A stretch of 64,000 nucleotides of DNA from Kribbella antiqua (GCF_004345665.1 NZ_SLWR01000014.1:124001-188000); one strand, 5' to 3'. Counted from the first letter of the stretch, positions 41,588-50,924 are shown. Translations and numbers: made by a program. Notes: a model not told the origin generated them from the sequence alone.

Positions 41588-44356
41588 ATGCCGGTCGGGC
41601 CGGTCGGGAGCAGCCCCGGGAAGAATCTGCACGGGCGGGCGACGGAGTGCGCGCAGCTCGGCCAGATGCTGGTCGCGGCCCGCTCGGGTGAGAGCCGGGT
41701 ACTGGTGTTGCGAGGCGACGCCGGGGTCGGGAAGTCTGCGCTCCTCGACTTCGCGGTGACCTCGGCTGACGGCATGCGCACGTTGCGGGCACTTGGCGTC
41801 GAGTCCGAGATGGAACTGGCTTTCGCTGCGCTGCATCAGCTCTGTGCACCGTTGCTCGATCGGCTAACGGACGTTCCTGCCCCGCAGCGCGTTGCCCTCG
41901 AGACGGCTTTCGGGGTTCGGGCTGGCGCGCCTCCGGATCGTTTCCTGGTCGCGCTCGCGGTGTTGAGCCTGCTGTCGAACGTGTCGGAGGAGCGTCCGCT
42001 GCTCTGCGTGGTCGACGACGCGCATTGGTTGGACCGGGCGTCGGCTCAGGTCTTGGGGTTCGTCGCGCGTCGGCTGCTGGCGGAGTCGATCCTGCTCGTC
42101 TTCGGTGCCCGTCAGCCGGTTCAGGAGCTGCTCGGACTACCCGAGCTTGAAGTTTCAGGGCTGCGCGAGGTGGATGCCCGCGCCCTGTTGGACTCGGTCA
42201 CTCATACGCGGCTCGATCGACGCATCCGTGACCGGATCGTCGCCGAGACCAAAGGCAATCCGCTGGCCTTGCTCGAGCTTCCTCGCGGGAGGAGCATGAC
42301 CCAGATGGCGGGCGGCTTCGGCCTGCTGCACGCCAGCGCGCTGCCGGACCGGATCGAGCAGAGCTTCCTGAACCGGATCGAGGAGCTGTCCGAGGAATCT
42401 CAGCTGCTGCTGCTGGTCGCGGCCGCGGAGCCCGTCGGCGACCCGGCCTTGATGTGGCAGGCCGCTGAACGGCTCGGTGTGATGCCGGATGCCGCCGTCG
42501 CGAGCGGGACCGACGGCCTGCTGTCGATCGACGAACGCGTCACGTTCCGTCACCCGCTGGTGCGGTCGGCCGTGTACCGGGCAGCGACTGCGGAAGATCG
42601 CCGGGCGGCGCACCTGGCGTTGGCAGAGGTCACCGACGAGCGCCTCGACCCGGATCGCCGGGCTTGGCACCTGGCCTCGGCCGCGGATGGGCCGGACGAG
42701 GCGGTCGCCGTCGAACTGGAGCGGTCCGCCGAGCGCGCCCAGGCAACCGGGGGCCTGGCCGCCGCTGCTGCGTTCCTTCAGCGGTCCTTGATTCTCACGG
42801 CCGACGCCTCGCGGCGGGCTGATCGCGCCCTGGCTGCCGCTGGCGCGAGCCTCCAGGCCGGTGACTTCGATGCCGCGCGACGGTTCGCGGAGGTTGCCGA
42901 ACGGGACGAACAGGACGAATTTCAGGGCGCGCGAGCCCTTCTCCTGCGCGGTCAGATCGCGTTCTCCTCGGGCCTCGGCGGCGATGCTGCGCCGCTGCTG
43001 TTGATGGCAGCCACCCGCCTGGAACCGTTTGATATGAAGCTCGCCCGAGAGACGTACCTGATGGCCTGGGGCGCGGCGATCTTCGCCGGTCAAGGTGAGG
43101 TCATCGTGCAGATCTGTGATGCTGTCCGGGCCTTGCCGCCGGCGGAGGTTCCACGTCCCATCGACCTGGTTCTCGACGGCTATGCCCGGCTGACCGCCAG
43201 CGGACGCGCCGCTGCCACTCCGACGCTGCAGCGCGCCGCCACGGCGGTCGCCCAGCTACCGGTGGAGGACGTGCTGCGGTGGGGCTGGGTGGCTGCGGGA
43301 GCAGGCGCCGCCGTGTGGGATCACGAAGCGATGCTCGCGACCTACACGAGGCAGGTCCAGATCGTCCGGGATGCCGGCGCTCTGGGACAGCTGCCTATCC
43401 ACATCACGACGTTGGCCGTGACGCTCCTGGGGATGGGCGACTTCGCGGGTGCCGCCGCGCTGATCGCCGAGGCCGACGCGGCGGCAGCGGCCACTAGCAG
43501 TCCCATCGCGCCCTACCCTGCTTTGTGGCTCGAAGCTCTACGGGGTCGGGAAGCCGAAGGCGCCGCGCTGATCGTGAGCACGATCGACCAAGCCGGTGCT
43601 GCAGGGCAAAGGCATGGGGTCACCACTGCGCTGTGGGCGGCCGCGGTGCTTTACAACGGCTTGGCCAGGTACGAGGAGGCTGCTTCGGCGGCTCGGGAGG
43701 CCACCGCCAACACCTACGAGCCGTGGGTCTCGGCGTGGGCTCTCCCGGAGCTGATCGAAGCCGCCGAGCGGGGCGGAGATTCGGCGCTCGCGCGAGAAGC
43801 TCTTGAGCGGCTCACCGCGATTACAGCTCCTGCTGGCACCGATTGGGCACTGGGAATCGAGGCCCGGTCACGCGCCCTGGTCAGTAGCGGAACCGAGACC
43901 GACGGCCTGTATTGCGACGCGATCGAGCTGCTCGGGAGGACGCAGATGCGGCCCGAGTTGGCCCGCGCCCATCTGCTCTACGGCGAGTGGTTGCGACGGC
44001 AAGGTCGGCGCGTCGAGGCGCGAGCGCAACTTCGCAGTGCGTACGACATGTTCGTCTCCATCGGCATGGAGGCCTTCGCGGAGCGTGCGCGCCGTGAGCT
44101 CATGGCGACGGGGGAAACGGTGCGCAAGCGGACCGCCGGGGCGTCGGCGAGTGATGAGTTGACGCCGCAGGAGCTGCAGATCGCGCTGTTGGTGCGCGAC
44201 GGCCTGTCGAACCCAGAGGTCGGTGCACGCCTCTTCCTCAGTCCGCGCACGGTCGAGTGGCATCTGCGCAAGGTCTTCGCCAAGCTCTCGATCACCTCGC
44301 GCAGGCATCTGCGCGATGCGCTGGAGGGCTCCGATCGGGCACCCACGCCGGGGTGA
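41588..44356 (+). CDS. LAL-type LuxR family regulator with N-terminal AAA ATPase
   Basis: The product is 922 aa; the start at ATG 41588 has GGAGGG 5 bp upstream. The N-terminal ATPase has Walker A 'RGDAGVGKSALLD' (about 43-54) and Walker B 'LLCVVDDAHWLD' (about 138-149). The long middle is Ala-rich and helical, TPR-like. The C-terminus has a LuxR HTH (LTPQELQIALLVRDGLSNPE, then 'SPRTVEWHLRKVF'). LAL regulators are large ATP-dependent activators of catabolic or secondary-metabolic genes. Its target here is unknown. A degraded copy of its HTH lies at 45862-46029. Confidence 0.9.
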   Translation: MPVGPVGSSPGKNLHGRATECAQLGQMLVAARSGESRVLVLRGDAGVGKSALLDFAVTSADGMRTLRALGVESEMELAFAALHQLCAPLLDRLTDVPAPQRVALETAFGVRAGAPPDRFLVALAVLSLLSNVSEERPLLCVVDDAHWLDRASAQVLGFVARRLLAESILLVFGARQPVQELLGLPELEVSGLREVDARALLDSVTHTRLDRRIRDRIVAETKGNPLALLELPRGRSMTQMAGGFGLLHASALPDRIEQSFLNRIEELSEESQLLLLVAAAEPVGDPALMWQAAERLGVMPDAAVASGTDGLLSIDERVTFRHPLVRSAVYRAATAEDRRAAHLALAEVTDERLDPDRRAWHLASAADGPDEAVAVELERSAERAQATGGLAAAAAFLQRSLILTADASRRADRALAAAGASLQAGDFDAARRFAEVAERDEQDEFQGARALLLRGQIAFSSGLGGDAAPLLLMAATRLEPFDMKLARETYLMAWGAAIFAGQGEVIVQICDAVRALPPAEVPRPIDLVLDGYARLTASGRAAATPTLQRAATAVAQLPVEDVLRWGWVAAGAGAAVWDHEAMLATYTRQVQIVRDAGALGQLPIHITTLAVTLLGMGDFAGAAALIAEADAAAAATSSPIAPYPALWLEALRGREAEGAALIVSTIDQAGAAGQRHGVTTALWAAAVLYNGLARYEEAASAAREATANTYEPWVSAWALPELIEAAERGGDSALAREALERLTAITAPAGTDWALGIEARSRALVSSGTETDGLYCDAIELLGRTQMRPELARAHLLYGEWLRRQGRRVEARAQLRSAYDMFVSIGMEAFAERARRELMATGETVRKRTAGASASDELTPQELQIALLVRDGLSNPEVGARLFLSPRTVEWHLRKVFAKLSITSRRHLRDALEGSDRAPTPG

Positions 44357-44649
44357 TGCCGTCGAACTGTCGCGACCGGAACAAGGCAGTCCTAAGCATG
44401 GGTCTAGGTCGTCGCTGCTCGACCGGAGCCAGTGAGGCAAGGCACGCGACGCCGACGAGCCCAGACGCGAGCACCGAGGCGTCGTCCCACCCGTTCGCGG
44501 GACCTTTGGTCAGGGCGTAGATGAGGCCGCCGAGACCGAGGACGGCAGGAGGCCGCCGACGACGTCGAGCGACAGCGGCCGCGGCGACCGGATCTCGGGC
44601 ACACGGAGCAGTACCAGGGAGGCCGCGACGACGAGAGGGAGGTTGAGCT
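44355..44649 (-). pseudogene. MFS transporter fragment, frameshifted
   Basis: One frame gives 'ELNLPLVVAASLVLLRVPEI' and 'RPLSLDVVGGLLPS'; another continues with 'LASGLVGVACLASLAPVEQR' and 'RPRPMLRTALFRSRQFDGI'. Both match, in order, the middle of the intact exporter at 47963-49489 (LNLPLIAAACWVLRAVPEV; LVPVEQRRPTPMLQTSLFR). The fragment abuts the stop codon of the LAL gene. DNA identity to the intact copy is visible by eye along its whole length. Confidence 0.85.
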
Positions 44650-44838
44650 CCTTATTGGCGCGATGGGCCGTGCGGACGGTCCTTGATGGCATGGCTAATG
44701 ATTCGGTCGCGTAGGCCTCGTTCGCGGCCGAGGCGTGTCCCTGGTGCCGCGATGCCAGTGACTGTCCCTGGCTCGACTGGGCGGCAGACGCGCCAGCGTG
44801 GTCGTGTGGCATCAGCACGAGCGCAAGGAGCGCACATC

Positions 44839-44983
44839 ATGGACATGAAGCTCGAGGTCGTCGTGGTTCCCGTCTCGAACGACCCGGCGTGGCCGACTTT
44901 GCGGATGCGCAGGACGATCCAGGTCAGCGTGGTACGCGGAATGCATGGTGCGCGAACAGGCCGGTACTGAGCTGCCACCGTGA
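44839..44983 (+). pseudogene. VOC (glyoxalase-like) gene remnant
   Basis: It starts with an intact AAGGAG site and 'MDMKLEVVVVPVS', as in the full gene at 50307. It then jumps to 'DPAWP', carries about 30 unrelated bases, and resumes in another frame as 'WYAECMVREQAGTELPP' and stop, matching the C-terminus 'WYADYIVREQAGIELPS' of the full copy. Most of the VOC domain is deleted. The preceding region (44740-44838) also resembles 50200-50306. Confidence 0.85.
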
Positions 44984-45011
44984 GCGACGACGACTCGTCG
45001 AGCGAGCGAAC

Positions 45012-45779
45012 ATGACGGGCAACGCATTGACCGGTGCGGTGGCACTCGTGACGGGGGCGAGCAGCGGAATCGGTGCGGCGACAGCACTCCGGCTCGCCCA
45101 AGAAGGGGCGGCGGTCGGCGTGGTCGGCCGCCGGCGCCAGCGCCTGGACGGACTCGCTGACGACGTCGCCGCGGCGGGCGGGACCGCACTTGTCATCGAG
45201 GCCGACATTACTGATCCCGACCGCGCGGCCGAGGCGATCCAGGTGACCCTGGACCGATTCGGCCGGCTGGACGTCCTGGTCAACAACGCCGGCATCATGG
45301 TCCTCGGCACCGCGCTGCACGCCACGCTCGAGGACTGGGATCGGATGATCGCCCTCAACGTCGATGCGCTCCTCCATGTCACGCATGCGGCCGTGCCGTA
45401 CTTGATCGATGCTGCCGCGACCTCGCCACGTGGCGTGTCCGACATCGTCAACGTGGGCTCTACCGCCGGCCGGGTGGCCCGGCCGGCCAGCAGCGTCTTT
45501 ACCCTGACGAAGTTCGGTCTGAATGGGTTCACCGAAGCGCTGCGTCAGGAGTTGCTGGTGGAGCGGGTGCGAGTGAGCGTGGTCGAGCCTGGCACGGTGA
45601 GCACTGAACTCGTCAACCAGCTCGGGGACGCCGCGCGGGACACTGTGCTTCAGCTGGTGAATGGCATCGAGCCACTGCGGCCGGAGGACATCGCGGACGC
45701 GATCGCCTATGTCGTCACGCGAGAGCGGCGGGTGGCCGTCAACGGGATCCTCGTCCGCGCCGTTGACCAGACCTGGTAG
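45012..45779 (+). CDS. SDR family oxidoreductase with Tyr-to-Phe change
   Basis: The product is 255 aa. Cofactor motif 'TGASSGIG' (15-22), 'NNAG' (near 95) and catalytic Ser in 'NVGSTAG' (near 150) are present. The YxxxK site reads F163-TLT-K167 (VFTLTKFGLNGF), so the catalytic tyrosine is lost by what could be a single A-to-T change (TAT to TTT). Close relatives in this subfamily have VYN(L/A)TKF. It is either inactive or has a non-classical activity. The gene follows the VOC remnant, starting 28 bp after its stop. Confidence 0.87.
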   Translation: MTGNALTGAVALVTGASSGIGAATALRLAQEGAAVGVVGRRRQRLDGLADDVAAAGGTALVIEADITDPDRAAEAIQVTLDRFGRLDVLVNNAGIMVLGTALHATLEDWDRMIALNVDALLHVTHAAVPYLIDAAATSPRGVSDIVNVGSTAGRVARPASSVFTLTKFGLNGFTEALRQELLVERVRVSVVEPGTVSTELVNQLGDAARDTVLQLVNGIEPLRPEDIADAIAYVVTRERRVAVNGILVRAVDQTW

Positions 45780-45861
45780 CGGTCGGATGACCCCCACAGC
45801 CACCAGCCGAGATCCGGGCTGACGGCGCCGGCGCCACGACGCCGTCGTGGGACGAGAGGGG

Positions 45862-46029
45862 CAACGCCGCAGGAGCGGCAGATCGCGCTGCTGGTGCGTG
45901 ACGGCTTGTCGAACCCAGAGGTACCCGGCGCTGTTCTCGAGCCCGCGCACGGTCGAGTGGCACCTCCGCAAGGTCTTCGACAACTTTCGATCAGCTCGCG
46001 CGGGCAGCTCTGGGACGCCTTGCCAGGTG
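45862..46029 (+). pseudogene. LuxR HTH remnant (LAL regulator fragment)
   Basis: DNA and broken reading frames match the 3' end of the LAL gene at 41588-44356: 'TPQERQIALLVRDGLSNPEV' in one frame, then 'SPRTVEWHLRKVFDN' in the next. At least two indels interrupt it. No ATPase part remains upstream. Confidence 0.8.
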
Positions 46030-46066
46030 CGGCTCACGAATCCGTCTCGGATTAGCAGCCCGCCGC

Positions 46067-46828
46067 CTATCCAGGGATGAGTTGTTGCCCGCCGTCGACG
46101 TCATACGTCGCGCCAGTCACGGCAGTGTTGACCATCAGGTGAATGGCGAGCGCTGCAATGTCGGCGGGACCGACCACGCGCCGGATGGGCAGCGTGGCGC
46201 GGAGCTCCTCGCGGCGATTGTCGAGCTCATCGCCGAGGATGCGCGCCGACAGCGGTGTGTCGACGAATCCGGCTGCGATCGCGTTGGCCCGGATCGGCGC
46301 AAGTTCGACGGCGACGTTCGCGGTGATGACGGGCAGCGCCGCAGCAGCGATGGCGGCGATGCTGAGCCCGACACCAGGACGACGCGCGTGCGTGCCGGTG
46401 ATGAAGGTCAGCGAACCACCGGGACGAACGCGCGTGGCGCACGCGCGCGCGATGCGCAGCGAGCCGAGCAGATGTTCGTCGAGCACTCGGAGCGCCCGGT
46501 CGAAGTCCAGGTCGGCGATCGGCGAGTAGAACGGGCCGCCGCCGCTCACCAGTACATGGTCGACCTGCGCCGGCAGGTTGGTGAAGAACTGCTCGAGTCC
46601 GGCCGGGTCGCTCAGGTCCAGCATGGCCGCACTCAGCACGGCGATTTGCTCGGCGGCCCGATCGAGCCGTTCGCGGTTGCGACCGGTGATGATGAGCCGC
46701 GCACCAGCCGAGCGAGCTTGCCGGGCCGTTTCCAGCCCAATACCGGAGCTTCCGCCGATGACGACGACAGCTTGACCGGCAAGGCTCTCTTCGGACTGCT
46801 GTGAGGTGAGGACAGTTGCCTCGGGCAT
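46067..46828 (-). CDS. SDR family oxidoreductase
   Basis: The product is 253 aa. 'AVVVIGGSSGIGLETA' is the nucleotide-binding motif; 'VSGGG' stands in place of NNAG. After 'TFITGTHARRPGVGL' the usual Tyr-x-x-x-Lys is replaced by Ala-rich sequence (SIAAIAAAALPVI), as in a known divergent SDR subgroup. 'ELAPIRANAIAAGFVDTPLS' and the C-terminal 'ATYDVDGGQQLIPG' are standard. Substrate unknown. Confidence 0.86.
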   Translation of the reverse strand: MPEATVLTSQQSEESLAGQAVVVIGGSSGIGLETARQARSAGARLIITGRNRERLDRAAEQIAVLSAAMLDLSDPAGLEQFFTNLPAQVDHVLVSGGGPFYSPIADLDFDRALRVLDEHLLGSLRIARACATRVRPGGSLTFITGTHARRPGVGLSIAAIAAAALPVITANVAVELAPIRANAIAAGFVDTPLSARILGDELDNRREELRATLPIRRVVGPADIAALAIHLMVNTAVTGATYDVDGGQQLIPG

Positions 46829-46871
46829 GGTGTTTCCCTTCTTCTGCGGCGAGGGCCATGGACGCGTGGTC

Positions 46872-47210
46872 CTATGAATGACTGCGGAGCGGCTCGAGTT
46901 GGAGACCGCTGGATGATTCGGTGACCACAGCGATATGACGATGTCGTCGCCACCCGTAGCAGCGGGTGGTCACCGACACGCGCCAGTACGGCGACCGGCC
47001 GCTGTACTGCGTGGCGAGGCGCAGCCGACGATCGAGTCGGGCGCCGCAGTTGAGGCAGTGTGCTTGCGCTACGGGCGCCGCGTACACAAGCCGGATCAGC
47101 CACAGGTCGAGGTCGGTCGGCGACGCGGCCGGCGTAGTACACCCTGGATCAGGGAAGGTGTACGAGGTATTCAAAGCAGCCCAGTACATGCCACTCAGAA
47201 ACCATTCCAT
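46872..47210 (-). CDS. Hypothetical protein with zinc-ribbon-like motif
   Basis: The product is 112 aa from ATG 47210. The N-terminal half has aromatic residues and 'DLDLWLIRLVYAAPVAQAH'; then 'CLNCGARLDRRLRL' and 'VSVTTRCYGWRRHRHIAVVTES'. The CxxC plus a later Cys/His pair could bind a metal. Orientation and spacing fit a gene between the SDR and the Bax-inhibitor-like gene. No family recognised. Confidence 0.5.
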   Translation of the reverse strand: MEWFLSGMYWAALNTSYTFPDPGCTTPAASPTDLDLWLIRLVYAAPVAQAHCLNCGARLDRRLRLATQYSGRSPYWRVSVTTRCYGWRRHRHIAVVTESSSGLQLEPLRSHS

Positions 47211-47267
47211 GGCTCGTCCCTACCGGCGCTCAGATCGGTCCGAGTTGTGGCCCTGGTCGGGGCCCCG

Positions 47268-47930
47268 TCAGTTCCCGTCCGGACGGGAGAAGATCTGCAG
47301 GAAGAAGAGGAAGACGTTCAGGATGTCGAGGAAGATCGACGCGGCCAGCAGCGGCGCCGAGTCCGTGTCCGAGGATCGTCGTAAACGCTGGAAATCGAAC
47401 AGTGTGAGGCCGGCGTAGATCACCAGGCCGAGGATGGAGTAGATCAGCGCACCGTTCGGGATGCGCACGAAGATCAACACGACGCCGAATCCGATCAGAG
47501 CGATGAGAGCCCAGGAGCCGACTCGACCGAGGACCGACAGGTCCCGCCGGGTCGCGTAGCCGGCGGTACCGAATCCTGCGATGAACAGCGCGGTCGCGCC
47601 GCTCGCCTGCCAAAGCACCTGCGGGTTCGTACTCGCGTAGTACGCGAGCGTCGGTGCGGCGGCCAGTCCCATCAGCAGGCCGAAGCCGCCGAGCAGACCG
47701 ACGGTCAGTTCAACGGACTTCTGGCTGCTGAACTGCATGCCGATCAGGCAGCCGAAGGCCGCGAGGAACGCGACGATGCCCAGGCCGCCCCGGAGGTCGC
47801 GGCCGAGGTAGGCGCCGAGTGCGAACAGTCCGGCGGTGACGGCGACGTATTGCATGGTCTGCGCGAACAGGGTGCGCGTCCGGTCGTGCGCTGTCACCCC
47901 GGCCGGTGGATATGCGAGTGAATCGCTCAT
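47268..47930 (-). CDS. Bax inhibitor-1/YccA family membrane protein
   Basis: The product is 220 aa; the start at ATG 47930 has AAAGGAA upstream. Seven predicted membrane helices; the family pattern is seen in 'FGTAGYATRRDLSVLGRVGS' and near the end 'YAGLTLFDFQRLRR' and 'ASIFLDILNVFLFFLQIF'. BI-1 proteins are pH-sensitive Ca2+ leak channels or act in membrane protein quality control; the role here is unknown. It lies 32 bp downstream of the MFS exporter gene on the same strand. Confidence 0.9.
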   Translation of the reverse strand: MSDSLAYPPAGVTAHDRTRTLFAQTMQYVAVTAGLFALGAYLGRDLRGGLGIVAFLAAFGCLIGMQFSSQKSVELTVGLLGGFGLLMGLAAAPTLAYYASTNPQVLWQASGATALFIAGFGTAGYATRRDLSVLGRVGSWALIALIGFGVVLIFVRIPNGALIYSILGLVIYAGLTLFDFQRLRRSSDTDSAPLLAASIFLDILNVFLFFLQIFSRPDGN

Positions 47931-47962
47931 GGTCCGATTCCTTTCCACGGTGCTTTCGAGGG

Positions 47963-49489
47963 TCAGGCGGCTGTGGTGGGTGTGGGCACGGCACAGCCGT
48001 GGATCCGAGGAGCCGCCGCCGGTAGCTTCCGGACCGGGGTGCGGCCGCGCGAGACGAACAGCGTCGTGATGACGGCGGCGGAGACGCTCAGGGCGGCCAT
48101 GACGAGCATCGCTGCCTGATAGTTGGCCGCAAGCGGCCGAACGAGGTCGTGCGAGGTGCCCGCGCCGAGCAAGGCGGGAACGAGCGCGATCATGATCACG
48201 CCCCCGACCCGAGATGCGGCATCGTTGATCGCCGACGCCTCGCCGAGTTCGGAATCATCGACGGCGGCGAGTACGCCCGCAGTGAGTGGCGCAACGGTCA
48301 GGCCGATGCCGAGACCCCACAGGATCGCGCCGGGCAGGATCGCTGCGGCGTAGGGGTCGCCAGGCTGTGCCTTCGACAGCCAGCAGAATCCCCCGGCCAC
48401 GAGCAGGATGCCAGCCGCCATTGGGCAGCGTGTGCCGACGCGTGCGACGAGGCCACCGATGAGAGGGGAGACGATCAGGAAGACGGCCGACTCGGGGATG
48501 AGCGCTGCTCCGGCCTCGGTGGCGCTGTAGCCGAGCCGCAGTTGACATTGCAGGACGACCAGGTAGCTGGCGGCGGCGAGCGCGCCGTAGAACAGGACGG
48601 TTGCCGCGTTGATGGCAACGAATTGCCGGATTCGGAACAGTGACGTCTGCAGCATGGGCGTGGGTCGGCGCTGCTCGACCGGAACAAGCGCGGCCAGGCA
48701 GACGACGCCGACGGCGCCGGAGGCCAGGACCAGGGGGTCGCCCCACCCGGACGCTGGGCCTGCGGTCAGGGCGTAGATCACGCCACCAAGCCCGAGCACG
48801 GTGAGCAGGCCACCGGGCAGGTCGACCGACAGCGGCCGACGCGAGCTGTTCACCTCGGGTACGGCGCGCAGTACCCAGCATGCTGCCGCTATCAGCGGGA
48901 GGTTCAGCAAGAACACATAACGCCACGAGGCGTGGTCGATCAACCACCCTCCACCGTAGGGGCCGAGCGTCGTACCGAGGGTCGAAAGTCCGGCCCACAC
49001 ACCGATTGCCCGTGCGCGGTCGGAGGCTCGCAGCGTGCCGTTGAGCAGAGCCAGGCTGCTCGGCACGACCAGTGCCCCGCCCACGCCTTGGATCAACCGC
49101 GCAGCGATCAGCGCCGCAGCGTTTGGAGCGACCGCGCAGCACAGCGACGCGACGAGCATGACGACGAGGCCGACGATGAGGACCCGGCGTCGCCCGAAGT
49201 GGTCGGCCAGCGCGCCGGCAAGCAACAGCAAGGACGCGACGGTGATCAAGTAGCCGGTCAGCACCCACTGCAGTTCGCTCACCCCGGCGTGCAGGTCCTG
49301 GCCGATCGCAGGTACGGCGACATTGATCATGTACGCGTCGAGGAAGCCGACCATCGAGGCCAGCACCGTGGCGGCGACGAGTGCAATGCCTGTCCCGCTG
49401 CGCAACGCGAACAGCGGCCCGTCGCCCCTGTCCGATCCGGGCCGCGCATCAGTCCGGCCGGATGCTGTCGGCTTCCCGTTGAGTGTCAT
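47963..49489 (-). CDS. MFS multidrug exporter, DHA2 (14-helix) type
   Basis: The product is 508 aa; the start at ATG 49489 follows AAGGAGC and overlaps the stop of the upstream gene (ATGA). 'LDAYMINVAVPAIGQDLHAG' (helix 1), 'LADHFGRRRVLI' (motif A) and 'GGALVVPSSLALLNGTL' (motif C region) identify the EmrB/QacA-like drug:proton antiporters. Probably exports a toxic small molecule, with the isomerase-like, VOC and flavoprotein genes next to it possibly acting on the same compound. A degraded relative lies at 44355-44649. Confidence 0.9.
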   Translation of the reverse strand: MTLNGKPTASGRTDARPGSDRGDGPLFALRSGTGIALVAATVLASMVGFLDAYMINVAVPAIGQDLHAGVSELQWVLTGYLITVASLLLLAGALADHFGRRRVLIVGLVVMLVASLCCAVAPNAAALIAARLIQGVGGALVVPSSLALLNGTLRASDRARAIGVWAGLSTLGTTLGPYGGGWLIDHASWRYVFLLNLPLIAAACWVLRAVPEVNSSRRPLSVDLPGGLLTVLGLGGVIYALTAGPASGWGDPLVLASGAVGVVCLAALVPVEQRRPTPMLQTSLFRIRQFVAINAATVLFYGALAAASYLVVLQCQLRLGYSATEAGAALIPESAVFLIVSPLIGGLVARVGTRCPMAAGILLVAGGFCWLSKAQPGDPYAAAILPGAILWGLGIGLTVAPLTAGVLAAVDDSELGEASAINDAASRVGGVIMIALVPALLGAGTSHDLVRPLAANYQAAMLVMAALSVSAAVITTLFVSRGRTPVRKLPAAAPRIHGCAVPTPTTAA

Positions 49490-50127
49490 GTCCTGCTCCT
49501 TCCACGAAGCCGATGATCGGCGCCGGTTCCTGTGGCCAGCGGGTCGTTGGGATGTGCTGTCAACGGCCATGTCTCGACGGAGAGCCAGTCCGCCATCGGC
49601 AAGGACGCGAGGAGCTCCTGGAGCTGCTCGGCATCGTGAACCTGCCAATGACCGAGGTTCTTGCCGTCGCCGGGCAGTCGCCACAGACGCATCAGATGTC
49701 CCTGCGCCGAGAGCTCGCGAACGCGCCGCGCCTCCAGGGCCGTAACCTCCTCGAGGGCGGCTTCGCTCGTTTCGGGCGGCACGGTGACCGCGAAGGTGGT
49801 GAAGAACTCCGTGCCACCAGGGGTGAGCGCCACCCGGTCGCGTCCTGGATCGTTCGGGTGCGAAGCCAGTGCGGTGACCTCGTCCGTCCGCCAGATCCGC
49901 AGCGGCATCGACGCGAGGACATCCTCGAGGTCCGCCGCACCATCGGCTACGAACAAGCCGAGCGTGCGCCACTCCCCAGGCAGCAGCGGCGGGCGCCACA
50001 GCCGCAGTACTCGTCCCCGACCGGCCAGCTCGGCGGTGTGCGCAGCCTCCCGCGCTCGAACGTCGGTTACGTCAGCTTCTGACACGCCGTCCGGGACACG
50101 CGTGGTCATCGTGACGAGGTACTCCAT
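49486..50127 (-). CDS. Tandem muconolactone-isomerase-like protein
   Basis: The product is 213 aa formed by two similar halves. Half 1 has 'EYLVTMTTRVPDGVSEADVT', 'LRLWRPPLLPGEWRTLGLF'; half 2 has 'EFFTTFAVTVPPETSEAALE', 'MRLWRLPGDGKNLGHW'. Each is a ferredoxin-like domain of the muconolactone delta-isomerase family (normally about 90-100 aa). It is coupled to the exporter gene by ATGA. Likely ring-fission product isomerase or a binding protein; catalytic residues not verified. Confidence 0.8.
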   Translation of the reverse strand: MEYLVTMTTRVPDGVSEADVTDVRAREAAHTAELAGRGRVLRLWRPPLLPGEWRTLGLFVADGAADLEDVLASMPLRIWRTDEVTALASHPNDPGRDRVALTPGGTEFFTTFAVTVPPETSEAALEEVTALEARRVRELSAQGHLMRLWRLPGDGKNLGHWQVHDAEQLQELLASLPMADWLSVETWPLTAHPNDPLATGTGADHRLRGRSRT

Positions 50128-50306
50128 GTCCGTCCTCCGCAGTCAGGTTCGATGTCACGTCCCAACAGTCGGACCACCGGTGTTGGGTTCGCACCCGTGG
50201 CGGTCCCTGGTCACGTGCCGCCAGGGACATTCCCTGGCTCGACGGGGCCGTCGGACGGGCGAGTCTCGTTGCGTTGGCATTCCTATGAGTGCAGGGAGCG
50301 CGAGTT

Positions 50307-50924
50307 ATGGACATGAAGCTTGAGGTCGTCGTGGTGCCGGTCTCTGACGTCGACCGGGCCAAGGACTTCTACAAGGCGTTGGGTTGGCGGTTGGACGCGG
50401 ACTTCGCAACCGACGCGGAGTTCCGCGTGGTGCAGCTGACCCCGCCCGGTTCGCCCACGTCGATCATCTTCGGCACAGGGGTGACGTCGCAGGCGCCGGG
50501 CTCCGCGCAGGGCCTGCACCTTGTCGTGAGTGACATCGAGGGCGCGTACGACGAGTTGGCGCGTCTCGGCGCGGATCCCAGCGAGGTGTTCCACGACGTC
50601 GGCGGCGTCTTTCACCATGCCGGCGATGACGGGCGCGTCGCTGGCCCGGACCCGGAACGGAACAGTTACGGCTCGTTCCTGTCGTTCAGCGACCCGGACG
50701 GCAACGGGTGGGTCCTGCAGGAGGTCACCACCCGGCTGCCGGGACGGATCGACCCTGCAGTCACTTCCTTCGCCTCGGTCCCGGACCTGGCGAGCGCCCT
50801 GCGGCGAGCGGCGGCCGCGCACGGCGAGCATGAGGCGCGGATCGGCGCGGAGGACCCCGACTGGCCGGACTGGTACGCCGACTACATCGTGCGCGAGCAG
50901 GCCGGGATCGAGCTCCCGTCGTGA
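50307..50924 (+). CDS. VOC family (glyoxalase-like) protein
   Basis: The product is 205 aa; the start at ATG 50307 has AGGGAGC upstream. 'KLEVVVVPVSDVDRAKDFYK' is the first beta-alpha module; 'LHLVVSDIEGAYDELARLGA' and 'SFLSFSDPDGNGWVLQEV' the second, with Asp/Glu/His metal-ligand positions plausible. A C-terminal extension of about 60 residues (DPAVTSFASVPDLAS...) is unusual for the family. It overlaps the reductase gene (GTGA), so the two likely act together, perhaps in resistance to or breakdown of an aromatic or electrophilic compound. Confidence 0.87.
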   Translation: MDMKLEVVVVPVSDVDRAKDFYKALGWRLDADFATDAEFRVVQLTPPGSPTSIIFGTGVTSQAPGSAQGLHLVVSDIEGAYDELARLGADPSEVFHDVGGVFHHAGDDGRVAGPDPERNSYGSFLSFSDPDGNGWVLQEVTTRLPGRIDPAVTSFASVPDLASALRRAAAAHGEHEARIGAEDPDWPDWYADYIVREQAGIELPS

